5,906 nucleotides of DNA, from assembly GCA_003650505.1 (NCBI GenBank), contig QMQL01000059.1:1-5906 (forward strand), read 5' to 3'. A program made the translations under genes and the position numbers. Below the pieces are notes generated by a model. The model made no database searches, was not told the origin of the DNA, and saw only the letters and a program-made list of their open reading frames with translations. The DNA is from Candidatus Acetothermia bacterium (lineage in GTDB: Bacteria; Bipolaricaulota; Bipolaricaulia; UBA7950; UBA9294). This document shows positions 1-5,328 of this stretch, one piece after another. The first letter of the stretch is position 1; every line of letters begins with the position of its first letter.

Positions 1-162
1 CCGGTCGGCGAGGGCGGTGACCGTGCAGGCGTTCAACAGGACGACGTCGCCGATCCCCTCGGTGAGTCGGTAACCCTCGGCGAGGATCCGGCGCATCGCC
101 CACTCGTCATACTGATTGACGCGGCAGCCGAAGGTGACGAAAGAAACGGAAGGTCGGTTCAT
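1..162 (-). CDS. mtaB: MtaB-like tRNA methylthiotransferase, N-terminal fragment (runs off left edge)
   Basis: The first 54 codons read from the ATG at 162-160 and continue past the window edge. The fragment is the start of the UPF0004 (N-terminal methylthiotransferase) domain of radical-SAM enzymes. It shows TFGCRVNQYD at residues 10-19 and LLNACTVT at 42-49. C13 and C46 are the first two of the three cysteines that hold the auxiliary [4Fe-4S] cluster in this family; the third would lie outside the window. The GCRVNQYD and CTVT-x-x-AD forms fit the MtaB branch, which makes ms2t6A at position 37 of ANN-decoding tRNAs, better than MiaB (CSIRE) or RimO (CGFI). The usual NTCTVT is NACTVT here. 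No strong Shine-Dalgarno precedes the ATG. A minus-strand promoter lies about 60 bases upstream. The family is sure; the MtaB assignment over its relatives is likely but rests on the N-terminus only. Confidence 0.8.
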   Translation of the reverse strand, partial: MNRPSVSFVTFGCRVNQYDEWAMRRILAEGYRLTEGIGDVVLLNACTVTALADR

Positions 163-221
163 CTCAATCGGGAAGTGCTCGGTCGGTCGTTCGGAGGCGC
201 GGTCGGCTGTTCATCACCTTC

Positions 222-249
222 AGGATAGCGATCCTTGCGGTCCGGTCAA
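222..249 (-). promoter_or_regulatory. Probable sigma-70 promoter for the mtaB-like gene
   Basis: On the minus strand, TTGACC (249-244) is followed after 16 bases by TATCCT (227-222). That is 5/6 and 4/6 matches to the -35 and -10 consensus. Transcription would begin near 215, giving a leader of about 50 bases before the ATG at 162. The bases just upstream of the -10 (ATCGC) recur in the HU promoter of this window. No experimental evidence; read by eye. Confidence 0.5.
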
Positions 250-270
250 ATCGGTCTTTTCCTTTGCCGG

Positions 271-299
271 TTGACATTCCCGCTTGCCTGTGTTAGCGT
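271..299 (+). promoter_or_regulatory. Probable promoter for the LCP-rsfS operon
   Basis: A perfect -35 box TTGACA (271-276) is followed after 17 bases by TAGCGT (294-299), which keeps the three most conserved -10 positions (T1, A2, T6). A start near 305-307 would leave a leader of only about 12 bases. That leader still contains the Shine-Dalgarno used by the ATG at 318, and it excludes the alternative ATG at 303. The -10 is weak, so confidence rests mainly on the -35 and its position. Confidence 0.5.
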
Positions 300-306
300 C
301 GAATGC

Positions 307-311
307 GAGGA
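307..311 (+). promoter_or_regulatory. Ribosome binding site that decides the LCP start
   Basis: GAGGA lies six bases before the ATG at 318-320. The in-frame ATG at 303 has no purine-rich site upstream and sits at or before the predicted transcription start, so the later ATG is chosen. Confidence 0.6.
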
Positions 312-317
312 ACGAGT

Positions 318-1487
318 ATGAGGGGGAATCCGATCCGAAAGCCGGCCTTGTTCATCGTCTTAGGTGGGATCGCCATCGTCGTCGGCCTTCTCTGTTGGTA
401 CTTCCTATCCGGACGGGGAGGGGACCGGTTCGAGACGCCGGGGGTGCGGACGAACGTCCTCCTCGTCGCCGTCTCCGATCGTAGGGTGATAGATCCGCTC
501 ATCGTGCTGAGCGTCGGAGCCGGGGCGGATGACGTCTTCCTCTTCGTCCCGGCCGACCTTCGGATCAAGCTGCCCGACGGGACGTTCGCCCGCCTAGGGG
601 ACACCTACGAGCCGGATCGGATGGAAGGGATCCGGGGACGGATCGCCTCCGCCCTTGGGATAGATCTCCCCTATTATATAGCGGTGGACGAGCCGGCCTT
701 CCGGGGTCTGATCGACGGGATCGGCGGGCTGACCCTCGAGGTGGAGGATGAGGTCGTCTACATCGATCCCGAGAGCGATCCTCCGGCTGAGATTCACGTC
801 CGGCCCGGTGAGCAGAGGCTCGACGGCGCGACGACCCTCGCCTACCTCCGCGGCCACTCTGATGCCGGGAGGGTCGCCCGGTCTCAGGTCCTCCTGGGGG
901 CGATCCTCGCTCAAGGGTTCGTCACGAGGGATAGCCGGAGCGTCGCTCGGACGGTGAGGGAGATGAGAGGGGAAATAGAGACGAACATGCCCTATTCCGA
1001 CCTTTACGCCCTCGCCGCCTCGTTCCGGGAGCTGGACCCCGGAGGACTCCGGACGCCGACCCTACCCGGCGAGCGGGTGGCGATCGACGGGGTGATCTAC
1101 GTCCAGCCCCGGGTGGTGGAGGCGGAGCGGATAGTCGCTTCGTCCCTCAAGGGGCTCGAGCTCCTCACCCCGAGCGAGGTGAACGTCGCCGTGTTCAACG
1201 GGAACGGGATCCGGCTGATGGCGACCAGGACGGCCGACTACCTGAAAGCGCGCGGATTTATGGTTACGCGGATCGGTAATGCCGACACGTTCTCCTACGA
1301 TACGAGCTACATCGTCGTCCTCACCGACGAGGAGAAGGCGTGGGTCCTCCGGGATGCCCTCCCGAGCCCGGTGAAGATCGTCTTCCCCGATTCGTTCTCG
1401 GATCACTACGAAGCGCTGAAGGATCTGATCCCGATAGGGACCGACCTGATCCTGATCGCCGGCGCCGGGCTGGAGATCGAGGAGTGA
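318..1487 (+). CDS. LytR-CpsA-Psr (LCP) family protein with C-terminal LytR_C domain, divergent active site
   Basis: A 389-residue protein. A short basic N-terminus (R2, R7, K8) leads into one membrane helix at about residues 10-30, so the rest should face outside the membrane. The LCP fold covers about 45-200: NVLLVAV at 46-52, DLPYYIAVDEPAFRGLIDGIGGL at 116-138, the RPGEQRLDG turn at 162-170 and AYLRGHSDAGRVARSQ at 175-190. LCP enzymes attach wall teichoic acid, capsule or other glycopolymers from a lipid pyrophosphate to the wall. A LytR_C domain follows at about 287-382 (VAVFNGNGIRLMATRTADYL, then GFMVTRIGNADTFSYDTSYIVVL). The late-motif residues D182, R185, R188 and Q190 are kept. In contrast, the arginine of the usual RSDT motif appears as V57 (VIDP), and that of SIPRDT as A79 (VPAD). 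Acid residues D59 and D80 at those motifs remain. The gene overlaps rsfS by one base. Family assignment is firm; enzymatic activity is uncertain. Confidence 0.85.
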   Translation: MRGNPIRKPALFIVLGGIAIVVGLLCWYFLSGRGGDRFETPGVRTNVLLVAVSDRRVIDPLIVLSVGAGADDVFLFVPADLRIKLPDGTFARLGDTYEPDRMEGIRGRIASALGIDLPYYIAVDEPAFRGLIDGIGGLTLEVEDEVVYIDPESDPPAEIHVRPGEQRLDGATTLAYLRGHSDAGRVARSQVLLGAILAQGFVTRDSRSVARTVREMRGEIETNMPYSDLYALAASFRELDPGGLRTPTLPGERVAIDGVIYVQPRVVEAERIVASSLKGLELLTPSEVNVAVFNGNGIRLMATRTADYLKARGFMVTRIGNADTFSYDTSYIVVLTDEEKAWVLRDALPSPVKIVFPDSFSDHYEALKDLIPIGTDLILIAGAGLEIEE

Positions 1488-1828
1488 TGGCCGACCTCGA
1501 CGTCCTCCGGAGGGCGATCGCGATCCTCGAGGAGAAGAAGGCCCAGGGGCTCGTCGTCATCGACCTATCCGAGGTCTCGATCCCGACAGAGCATTTCGTC
1601 GTCGTCGGGACGGACAATCCGGTCCACGCCAGGGCACTGGTGAATGCCCTCCGGGTCGGCCTTCCGGTGAAGCCGCTTCACAGCGAAGGGCTCGAGGAGC
1701 GGCGCTGGATCGTCCTCGACTACGGGGAGTTCGTCGTCCACATCCTCGAGGGTGAGGCGCGGGAGTTCTACGACATCGAGTCCCTCTGGGCCGATTACAC
1801 GATCGATCCCGAGGAGCTTCAGAACTAG
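1487..1828 (+). CDS. rsfS: Ribosome silencing factor RsfS (Iojap/RsfS family)
   Basis: A 113-residue cytoplasmic protein of normal family length. RsfS binds ribosomal protein uL14 on the large subunit and blocks subunit joining, lowering translation in starvation or stationary phase. Signature parts are EEKKAQGLVVIDLSEVS (15-31), the EGLEERRWIVLDYGEFVVH block (67-85) and EAREFYDIESLW (90-101). The usual TDYFVIATGTS segment is altered to TEHFVVVGTDN, and the following helix region is about three residues shorter than in E. coli RsfS. The ATG shares its A with the LCP stop codon (TGATG), and GAGGAG in the LCP tail lies two bases before it. Translation is therefore probably coupled to the LCP gene. 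A longer frame reaching back to 1340 lies inside the LCP gene and is not supported. rsfS downstream of an LCP gene is a known arrangement, often in nadD-yqeK-type clusters, but neither of those is present here. Confidence 0.92.
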   Translation: MADLDVLRRAIAILEEKKAQGLVVIDLSEVSIPTEHFVVVGTDNPVHARALVNALRVGLPVKPLHSEGLEERRWIVLDYGEFVVHILEGEAREFYDIESLWADYTIDPEELQN

Positions 1829-4752
1829 CCTTCCTCCCCTTCCCCCTTCCCCGGGCAGATCGGCCGGTACGGGCAGTAGTTGCAGGCGTTGTACGTCGGA
1901 TCGGCCGGGAACCGTCCGGTGCGGATCCCCTTCTCCGCCGCTGCGATATCGGCCCTCGCCCGCTCGATCGTCTTCTCGTCCGGGGTGTGCCTTCCGATGA
2001 TCAGCTTCGGGGTGAGGAAGCGGAGTTCGAGGCGGGCGGGGAGCCTCCCGAACAGCTTCTCGTAGGCAAGGGAATAGATCGAAAGCTGGCGGCTCTCCTT
2101 AGTCCGCTTGTCGGCCTGGTCGGAGTCGGCAATCTGGGAGGTCTTGTAGTCGATGATCACCCCTTCCCCGTCGACGATGTCGATCCGGTCGAATACCCCG
2201 ACGACCTTCACCCCCCCCTCGGTGAACGCGAACCGCCGCTCGACGTGGGTCGGCGCCCCGTCGGAACTCGCGTGGGCGTAGAACTCCTCCAGCGCCTCCA
2301 TCCCCTCCTTGAACCGGAGCTCCTCGTGGGCCCGGGTCAGGAACCCCTCCGCCTGCCAGTAGCGCCGGAAGACCTCCTTCAATTGGTCGAGCGGGGTCTC
2401 CCGCCCGGCCAGTCGGTTCATGTTGTAGAGGCGTATCGCCTGATGGATGGCGTAGCCGTAGATCACGGTGTGGTGCTGGCGGATCGGGACCTTGAGGACG
2501 TGGATGTAGCGGTACTTCATCGGGCAGGTCAGGTAGTCGTCGATCTTCTGGTGGCTGAGCTCGATGATCCGTTCTCCGCGGTCGACAAGGGTCGGTGGCT
2601 CGGCCTTACCCTTCCCGTGGCGGGTGATCGCGGAGAGGGGCGAACCCTTCGCCGTTGCGAGCTTCATCGGCGGGAGGTCGAGCGCCTCGGAGACGAACAG
2701 GCTCGGCTTCCGCGGTCGCTTACCCCCGTAGTCCTGCGCGCTCGTGAGATACAGGGCCTCCTTCGCCCGCGTCATCCCGACGTAGAACAGCCGCCGCTCC
2801 TCCTGGCGGTGGAAGTCGGCGCTCGTGAGGATGTCCTTCACCAGTCCGTCGGGGAGCGGGATCGGATCGCGGCGGTGGGCCGAGGGGAACCTCCCGGAGA
2901 CGAGCCCGACGAGGAAGACGACCGGGAACTCGAGCCCCTTTGCCTGGTGGATGGTGCGGACGTTCACCGCATCCTCGTCCCACTCCGCCTCCCCGACCGG
3001 CGGGTTGTCCCCCGCTTCTATCAGGGCGTCGAGGTAGTCGATGAACCACGGGACGCGGTCGTAGTTGGCTATCTGGGAGAACCGCTCGATGATCCGGAAG
3101 AAGCGGGCGATGTTCTGGACGCGGAGGGCGTCCTCGGGATCGGACGAGTTGGAGAGCCGCTCGATGTAGCCGGTCCGCTCGGTCAGGTAGCGGTAGAGGA
3201 CCTCCCCCGTCTTGGATTGCGCCGCTACTCCGAGCATCTCGGCGATGTCGTCGGCAAGCCTCCCCATCGCCTCCCTCCCCTCGAAGGAGAGGGGGAGGAA
3301 GGTTTTGCTCTTGCTCGCCGCCCGGAAGACCTCGTAGAGGGAGCGGTTCTTCCTCCGGACGTAGCTCGTGGCGAGTGACAGGTCCTCGGCTGGCACGTTG
3401 TAGAGGTCGGAGGAGGCGAGGAAGTGGTAGGAGAGGTCATCGTGCGGATCGGAGAGGACCCGGAGGAACGCGATCACCGTCCTTATCTCCTCCCGGTCGT
3501 ACAGGCCCCTGCTTCCGGAGAAGTGCCACGGGATGTGAAGGAGGTTCAGGGCGTGGAGGAACGGGTCGGCCTGGGCGTTGCTTCGAACGAGGATCGCGAA
3601 GTTCGAGTACGCCCTACCCTCCTCTTTGACCCGGCGGGCGATCTCTTCGGCGACGAAGTCACACTCCTCGTCGAGCCGCTCGAAGTGGCGCTGCACGATC
3701 GGGCTCCCCTCCCCGGCGACGGCGTGGAGGCGCTTTACGATCCCGCTTTTCACCTCGAGCCGGTCGGGGTTGTTGTTCTGGATCAGCCGGTAGGCGGAGT
3801 CGAGGATCTGCTGGGTGGAGCGGTAGTTCTCGGTGAGGACGACGAGATGGGCGTCGGGGTACTCCTCCTGGAAGTTGAGGATGTTGCTGATCGCCGCCCC
3901 GCGGAACTTGTAGATCGACTGGTCGTCGTCCCCGCAGACCGTGATGTTCCGCTCCTCACCGGCGAGGAGCTTGAGGAGCTCGAACTGGGCGTAGTTGGTG
4001 TCCTGGAACTCATCGACCAGGATGTAGCGGAATGCCTCCCGGTAGCGCTCGAGCACCCCGGGGTGCTCGCGGAGGAGCTTCAACGAGAGGGTGATCAGAT
4101 CCCCGAAGTCTACGAACCCGTGCTCGGCGAGGAGCTCCTGGTACTTGGCGTAGGTCCCGGCCAGCTCCTCCTGCTCGGCCGCCTCTACCTCGAGGAGGGC
4201 CCGCTCCTCGGCGGAGAGGTCCTTTTCGGTCTCGAGCCGCTCTCTGAGGTTCTTCGCGTAATCGGCGTACTCCTCCGGTGATACGTCCTCGTCCTTGGCC
4301 CGGGAGAAGAGGGTGAGGATCGCGCGCAGATGGCGGACCGGGTTTCCGAGTGGACGGTACCGCTCGAGGGGGAGATCGAACAGGTGCTCCTTCAGGTAGA
4401 TCACCTGCTCGGCCTCGGTCAGGATCCGGTAGTCGGGGGATAGGCCGAGGAGGAGGGCGTTCTCCCGGAGGAGCCGGTCGCAGAACGAGTGGAACGTCCC
4501 GATCCGCGCCTCGATGTACCCGTAGGGGACAAGGGTGTCGACCCGCGCCTCCATCTCCGCCGCCGCCCGCTCGGTGAACGTCAGCCCGAGGATCTCCGCC
4601 GGCTTCGCCCTCTTTTCCGCGATCAGCCACGCGATCCTCCGGGTGATCACCGTCGTCTTCCCCGTCCCCACCCCGGCGAGGACGAGGAGAGGGCCGTCCC
4701 CGAAGGTGACCGCCTCTCTTTGCCTCTCGTTCAACCCGCTCAGAAGGTCCAT
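1825..4752 (-). CDS. UvrD/Rep-family (SF1A) helicase fused to RecB-type Fe-S PD-(D/E)XK nuclease
   Basis: A 975-residue protein. Helicase motifs run in order: Q-motif glutamine Q11 (LNERQREAV), Walker A AGVGTGKT (26-33, K32), TFTERAAAEM (58-67) and GTFHSF (85-90), motif II VDEFQD (246-251), motif III GDDDQSIYKFRG (274-285), ENYRS (308-312), VRTIHQAKGLEF (598-609) and VGMTRAKE (658-665, R662). The C-terminal nuclease keeps H770, D855 (VFDRID), D868 and K870 (IIDYKT) and Q889 (RQLSIYSLA). C743 with C957, C960 and C966 (C-x2-C-x5-C) forms the four-cysteine [4Fe-4S] pattern known from AddB-type nucleases. All catalytic residues appear intact. The likely role is ATP-driven unwinding and resection of DNA ends in recombinational repair. 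It is shorter than AddA (about 1,200 residues), and no AddB-like partner lies nearby. The start fits PcrA/UvrD N-termini, but no Shine-Dalgarno precedes it. The last residues are a Gly/Glu-rich tail. Domain calls are firm; which pathway it serves is inferred. Confidence 0.93.
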   Translation of the reverse strand: MDLLSGLNERQREAVTFGDGPLLVLAGVGTGKTTVITRRIAWLIAEKRAKPAEILGLTFTERAAAEMEARVDTLVPYGYIEARIGTFHSFCDRLLRENALLLGLSPDYRILTEAEQVIYLKEHLFDLPLERYRPLGNPVRHLRAILTLFSRAKDEDVSPEEYADYAKNLRERLETEKDLSAEERALLEVEAAEQEELAGTYAKYQELLAEHGFVDFGDLITLSLKLLREHPGVLERYREAFRYILVDEFQDTNYAQFELLKLLAGEERNITVCGDDDQSIYKFRGAAISNILNFQEEYPDAHLVVLTENYRSTQQILDSAYRLIQNNNPDRLEVKSGIVKRLHAVAGEGSPIVQRHFERLDEECDFVAEEIARRVKEEGRAYSNFAILVRSNAQADPFLHALNLLHIPWHFSGSRGLYDREEIRTVIAFLRVLSDPHDDLSYHFLASSDLYNVPAEDLSLATSYVRRKNRSLYEVFRAASKSKTFLPLSFEGREAMGRLADDIAEMLGVAAQSKTGEVLYRYLTERTGYIERLSNSSDPEDALRVQNIARFFRIIERFSQIANYDRVPWFIDYLDALIEAGDNPPVGEAEWDEDAVNVRTIHQAKGLEFPVVFLVGLVSGRFPSAHRRDPIPLPDGLVKDILTSADFHRQEERRLFYVGMTRAKEALYLTSAQDYGGKRPRKPSLFVSEALDLPPMKLATAKGSPLSAITRHGKGKAEPPTLVDRGERIIELSHQKIDDYLTCPMKYRYIHVLKVPIRQHHTVIYGYAIHQAIRLYNMNRLAGRETPLDQLKEVFRRYWQAEGFLTRAHEELRFKEGMEALEEFYAHASSDGAPTHVERRFAFTEGGVKVVGVFDRIDIVDGEGVIIDYKTSQIADSDQADKRTKESRQLSIYSLAYEKLFGRLPARLELRFLTPKLIIGRHTPDEKTIERARADIAAAEKGIRTGRFPADPTYNACNYCPYRPICPGKGEGEEG

Positions 4753-4758
4753 CGCCAG

Positions 4759-4787
4759 AGTATAGGGCCGAAACAGGAGGGAGGAAA
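4759..4787 (-). promoter_or_regulatory. Possible helicase promoter with -10 box just before the start codon
   Basis: TATACT (4764-4759, minus strand) ends six bases before the helicase ATG. A poor -35 candidate, TTTCCT, lies 17 bases upstream (4787-4782). If the -10 is real, transcription would begin at or next to the ATG and the mRNA would be leaderless, which agrees with the missing Shine-Dalgarno. The HU terminator just upstream argues that the helicase needs its own promoter. The weak -35 keeps confidence low. Confidence 0.35.
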
Positions 4788-4810
4788 AGGGAACATCGAG
4801 GAGGGTATAG

Positions 4811-4858
4811 GAAACGAAAAAGGATAGCGGGAGAAGATCCCCTTTCCCCGCTATCCTT
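4811..4858 (-). terminator. Rho-independent terminator of the HU gene
   Basis: A perfect 12-bp inverted repeat, AAGGATAGCGGG (4820-4831) with CCCGCTATCCTT (4847-4858), encloses 15 bases. Three further pairs can form past a bulged A, leaving an 8-base loop. Read on the minus strand, the stem is followed by TTTTTCGTTTC, a good T tract. On the plus strand only TTAT follows, so the terminator works mainly for minus-strand transcripts. It lies about 42 bases after the HU stop codon. Confidence 0.85.
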
Positions 4859-4860
4859 AT

Positions 4861-4880
4861 CCGGCCGCTTTCGCGGTCGG
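4861..4880 (-). other. Second short hairpin between the HU stop and its terminator
   Basis: CCGGCCGC (4861-4868) and GCGGTCGG (4873-4880) form an 8-bp stem around four bases. In the minus-strand transcript the loop reads GAAA, a stable GNRA tetraloop closed by C-G, but one A-C mismatch interrupts the stem. On the plus strand that position is a G-U wobble. It could protect the 3' end of the HU mRNA or be incidental in GC-rich DNA. Confidence 0.4.
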
Positions 4881-4899
4881 CAGATCCTCTATGCCAGCC

Positions 4900-5187
4900 C
4901 TATCTCTTGGCCTTCTTGGCGACGATCTCCTTCAGGTTCTTCCCTGCCTTGAAGGCGGGGACGACCTTCGCCGGGGTCTTGATCTTCTGCCCGGTCTGCG
5001 GGTTCATCCGCGTCGTCGCCTTCCTCTTCCTCGTCTCGAACTTGCCGAATCCGGTGATGATGACCGGTTCGCTCGAGGACAAGGCCTTTGTGATCACCTT
5101 CACGACGCCATCGAGCGCCGCCCGCGCATCCTTCTTCGTCAGCCCAGTCTCTTTCGCCAGCTTCTCGACGAGTTCTGCTTTGTTCAC
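4900..5187 (-). CDS. hup: HU-family DNA-binding protein
   Basis: A 95-residue, lysine-rich protein of exactly the usual HU size. HU forms dimers that bend and compact DNA in the nucleoid. The helical N-terminus NKAELVEKLAKETGLTKKDA (2-21), the GFGKFETRKRKA strand (46-57), the arm-tip NPQTGQKIKTP (62-72) with the DNA-intercalating proline P63, and VPAFKAGKNLKEIV (76-89) are all typical. The start is the GTG at 5187-5185, because the protein then begins V/M-NKAELV like other HU proteins, and AAGGGGG lies six bases upstream. An in-frame extension to 5298 is unlike HU and would include promoter DNA. The gene is probably monocistronic: it has its own promoter upstream and a strong terminator downstream. 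The family also contains IHF subunits; the basic tail and arm sequence favour HU. Confidence 0.95.
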   Translation of the reverse strand: MNKAELVEKLAKETGLTKKDARAALDGVVKVITKALSSSEPVIITGFGKFETRKRKATTRMNPQTGQKIKTPAKVVPAFKAGKNLKEIVAKKAKR

Positions 5188-5193
5188 GTCGTA

Positions 5194-5200
5194 CCCCCTT
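5194..5200 (-). promoter_or_regulatory. Ribosome binding site fixing the HU GTG start
   Basis: AAGGGGG on the minus strand stands six bases before the GTG at 5187. It supports this non-ATG start over the longer in-frame extension. Confidence 0.7.
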
Positions 5201-5221
5201 GGGATTGAGAATCTGGCGCCC

Positions 5222-5250
5222 AGTATAGCGATGAAAGGGGCACTTGCCAA
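5222..5250 (-). promoter_or_regulatory. Sigma-70-type promoter of the HU gene
   Basis: On the minus strand, TTGGCA (5250-5245) and TATACT (5227-5222) are separated by exactly 17 bases, each matching the consensus at five of six positions. Transcription would start near 5215, leaving about 27 bases of leader that contain the HU Shine-Dalgarno. This is the best-scoring promoter in the window by eye. The -35 overlaps an imperfect palindrome, GGCA-AG-TGCC (5249-5240), which could be an operator but is short. Confidence 0.7.
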
Positions 5251-5328
5251 GTCATAAGACCGGTTCCTTCCTGAGTTTAAGCCGTGTCGATAGCGCAAAA
5301 CCCGTTGATTAGGGCATTACAACGTTTC

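Larger units (their letters stand above)
5184..5255 (-). other. Short open frame of 23 codons overlapping the HU start (doubtful leader peptide)
   Basis: An ATG at 5255 opens a frame (MTWQVPLSSLYWAPDSQSQG and three more residues) that ends in TGA at 5186-5184, overlapping the HU GTG as GTGA. AGGAAGGA (5272-5265) sits nine bases before the ATG, a fair ribosome site. The frame runs through the predicted HU promoter, so it could be translated only from a transcript starting further upstream. No resemblance to any known peptide is apparent. It may well be chance. Confidence 0.18.

Noticed and set aside
152..206. Repeated GGTCGG blocks between the mtaB-like gene and its promoter
   Set aside because: Irregular spacing and short units; GGTCGG is common throughout this GC-rich sequence, so they do not form a convincing repeat array or operator set.
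671..680. AT-rich CTATTATATA inside the LCP gene as an internal promoter
   Set aside because: No -35 box at a suitable distance (TTGGGA at 655 leaves an 11-base spacer), and it reads in frame as part of the LCP motif PYYIAV.
1340..1486. Possible 49-residue N-terminal extension of RsfS
   Set aside because: It lies inside the LCP gene in another frame and encodes a Pro/Arg/Asp-rich stretch unlike RsfS. The family N-terminus matches the ATG at 1487.
1987..3378. Plus-strand open frame of 463 codons opposite the helicase-nuclease
   Set aside because: It lies wholly antisense to a gene with intact helicase motifs. The product is rich in Val, Gly, Asp, Arg, Leu and Glu with no recognisable domain, as expected when GC-rich codons are read on the opposite strand.
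3424..4281. Plus-strand open frame of 285 codons opposite the helicase motor
   Set aside because: Same reason: Val/Leu/Glu/Gly-rich mirror of the helicase coding strand, no ribosome site or family resemblance.
1825..4752. Helicase-nuclease as part of an antiphage defence system
   Set aside because: Neighbours are housekeeping genes, there is no accompanying defence gene, and the domain order fits ordinary end-processing repair enzymes.
5188..5298. Possible 37-residue N-terminal extension of HU
   Set aside because: HU proteins begin at NKAELV. The extension would cover the promoter, and a good ribosome site precedes the GTG at 5187.
5297..5324. Weak hairpin CGTTG/CAACG followed by GGGTTTT on the minus strand, as an aminotransferase terminator
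   Set aside because: Only five pairs with a 12-base loop and a four-T run broken by GG. Too weak to call, though some termination here is possible.
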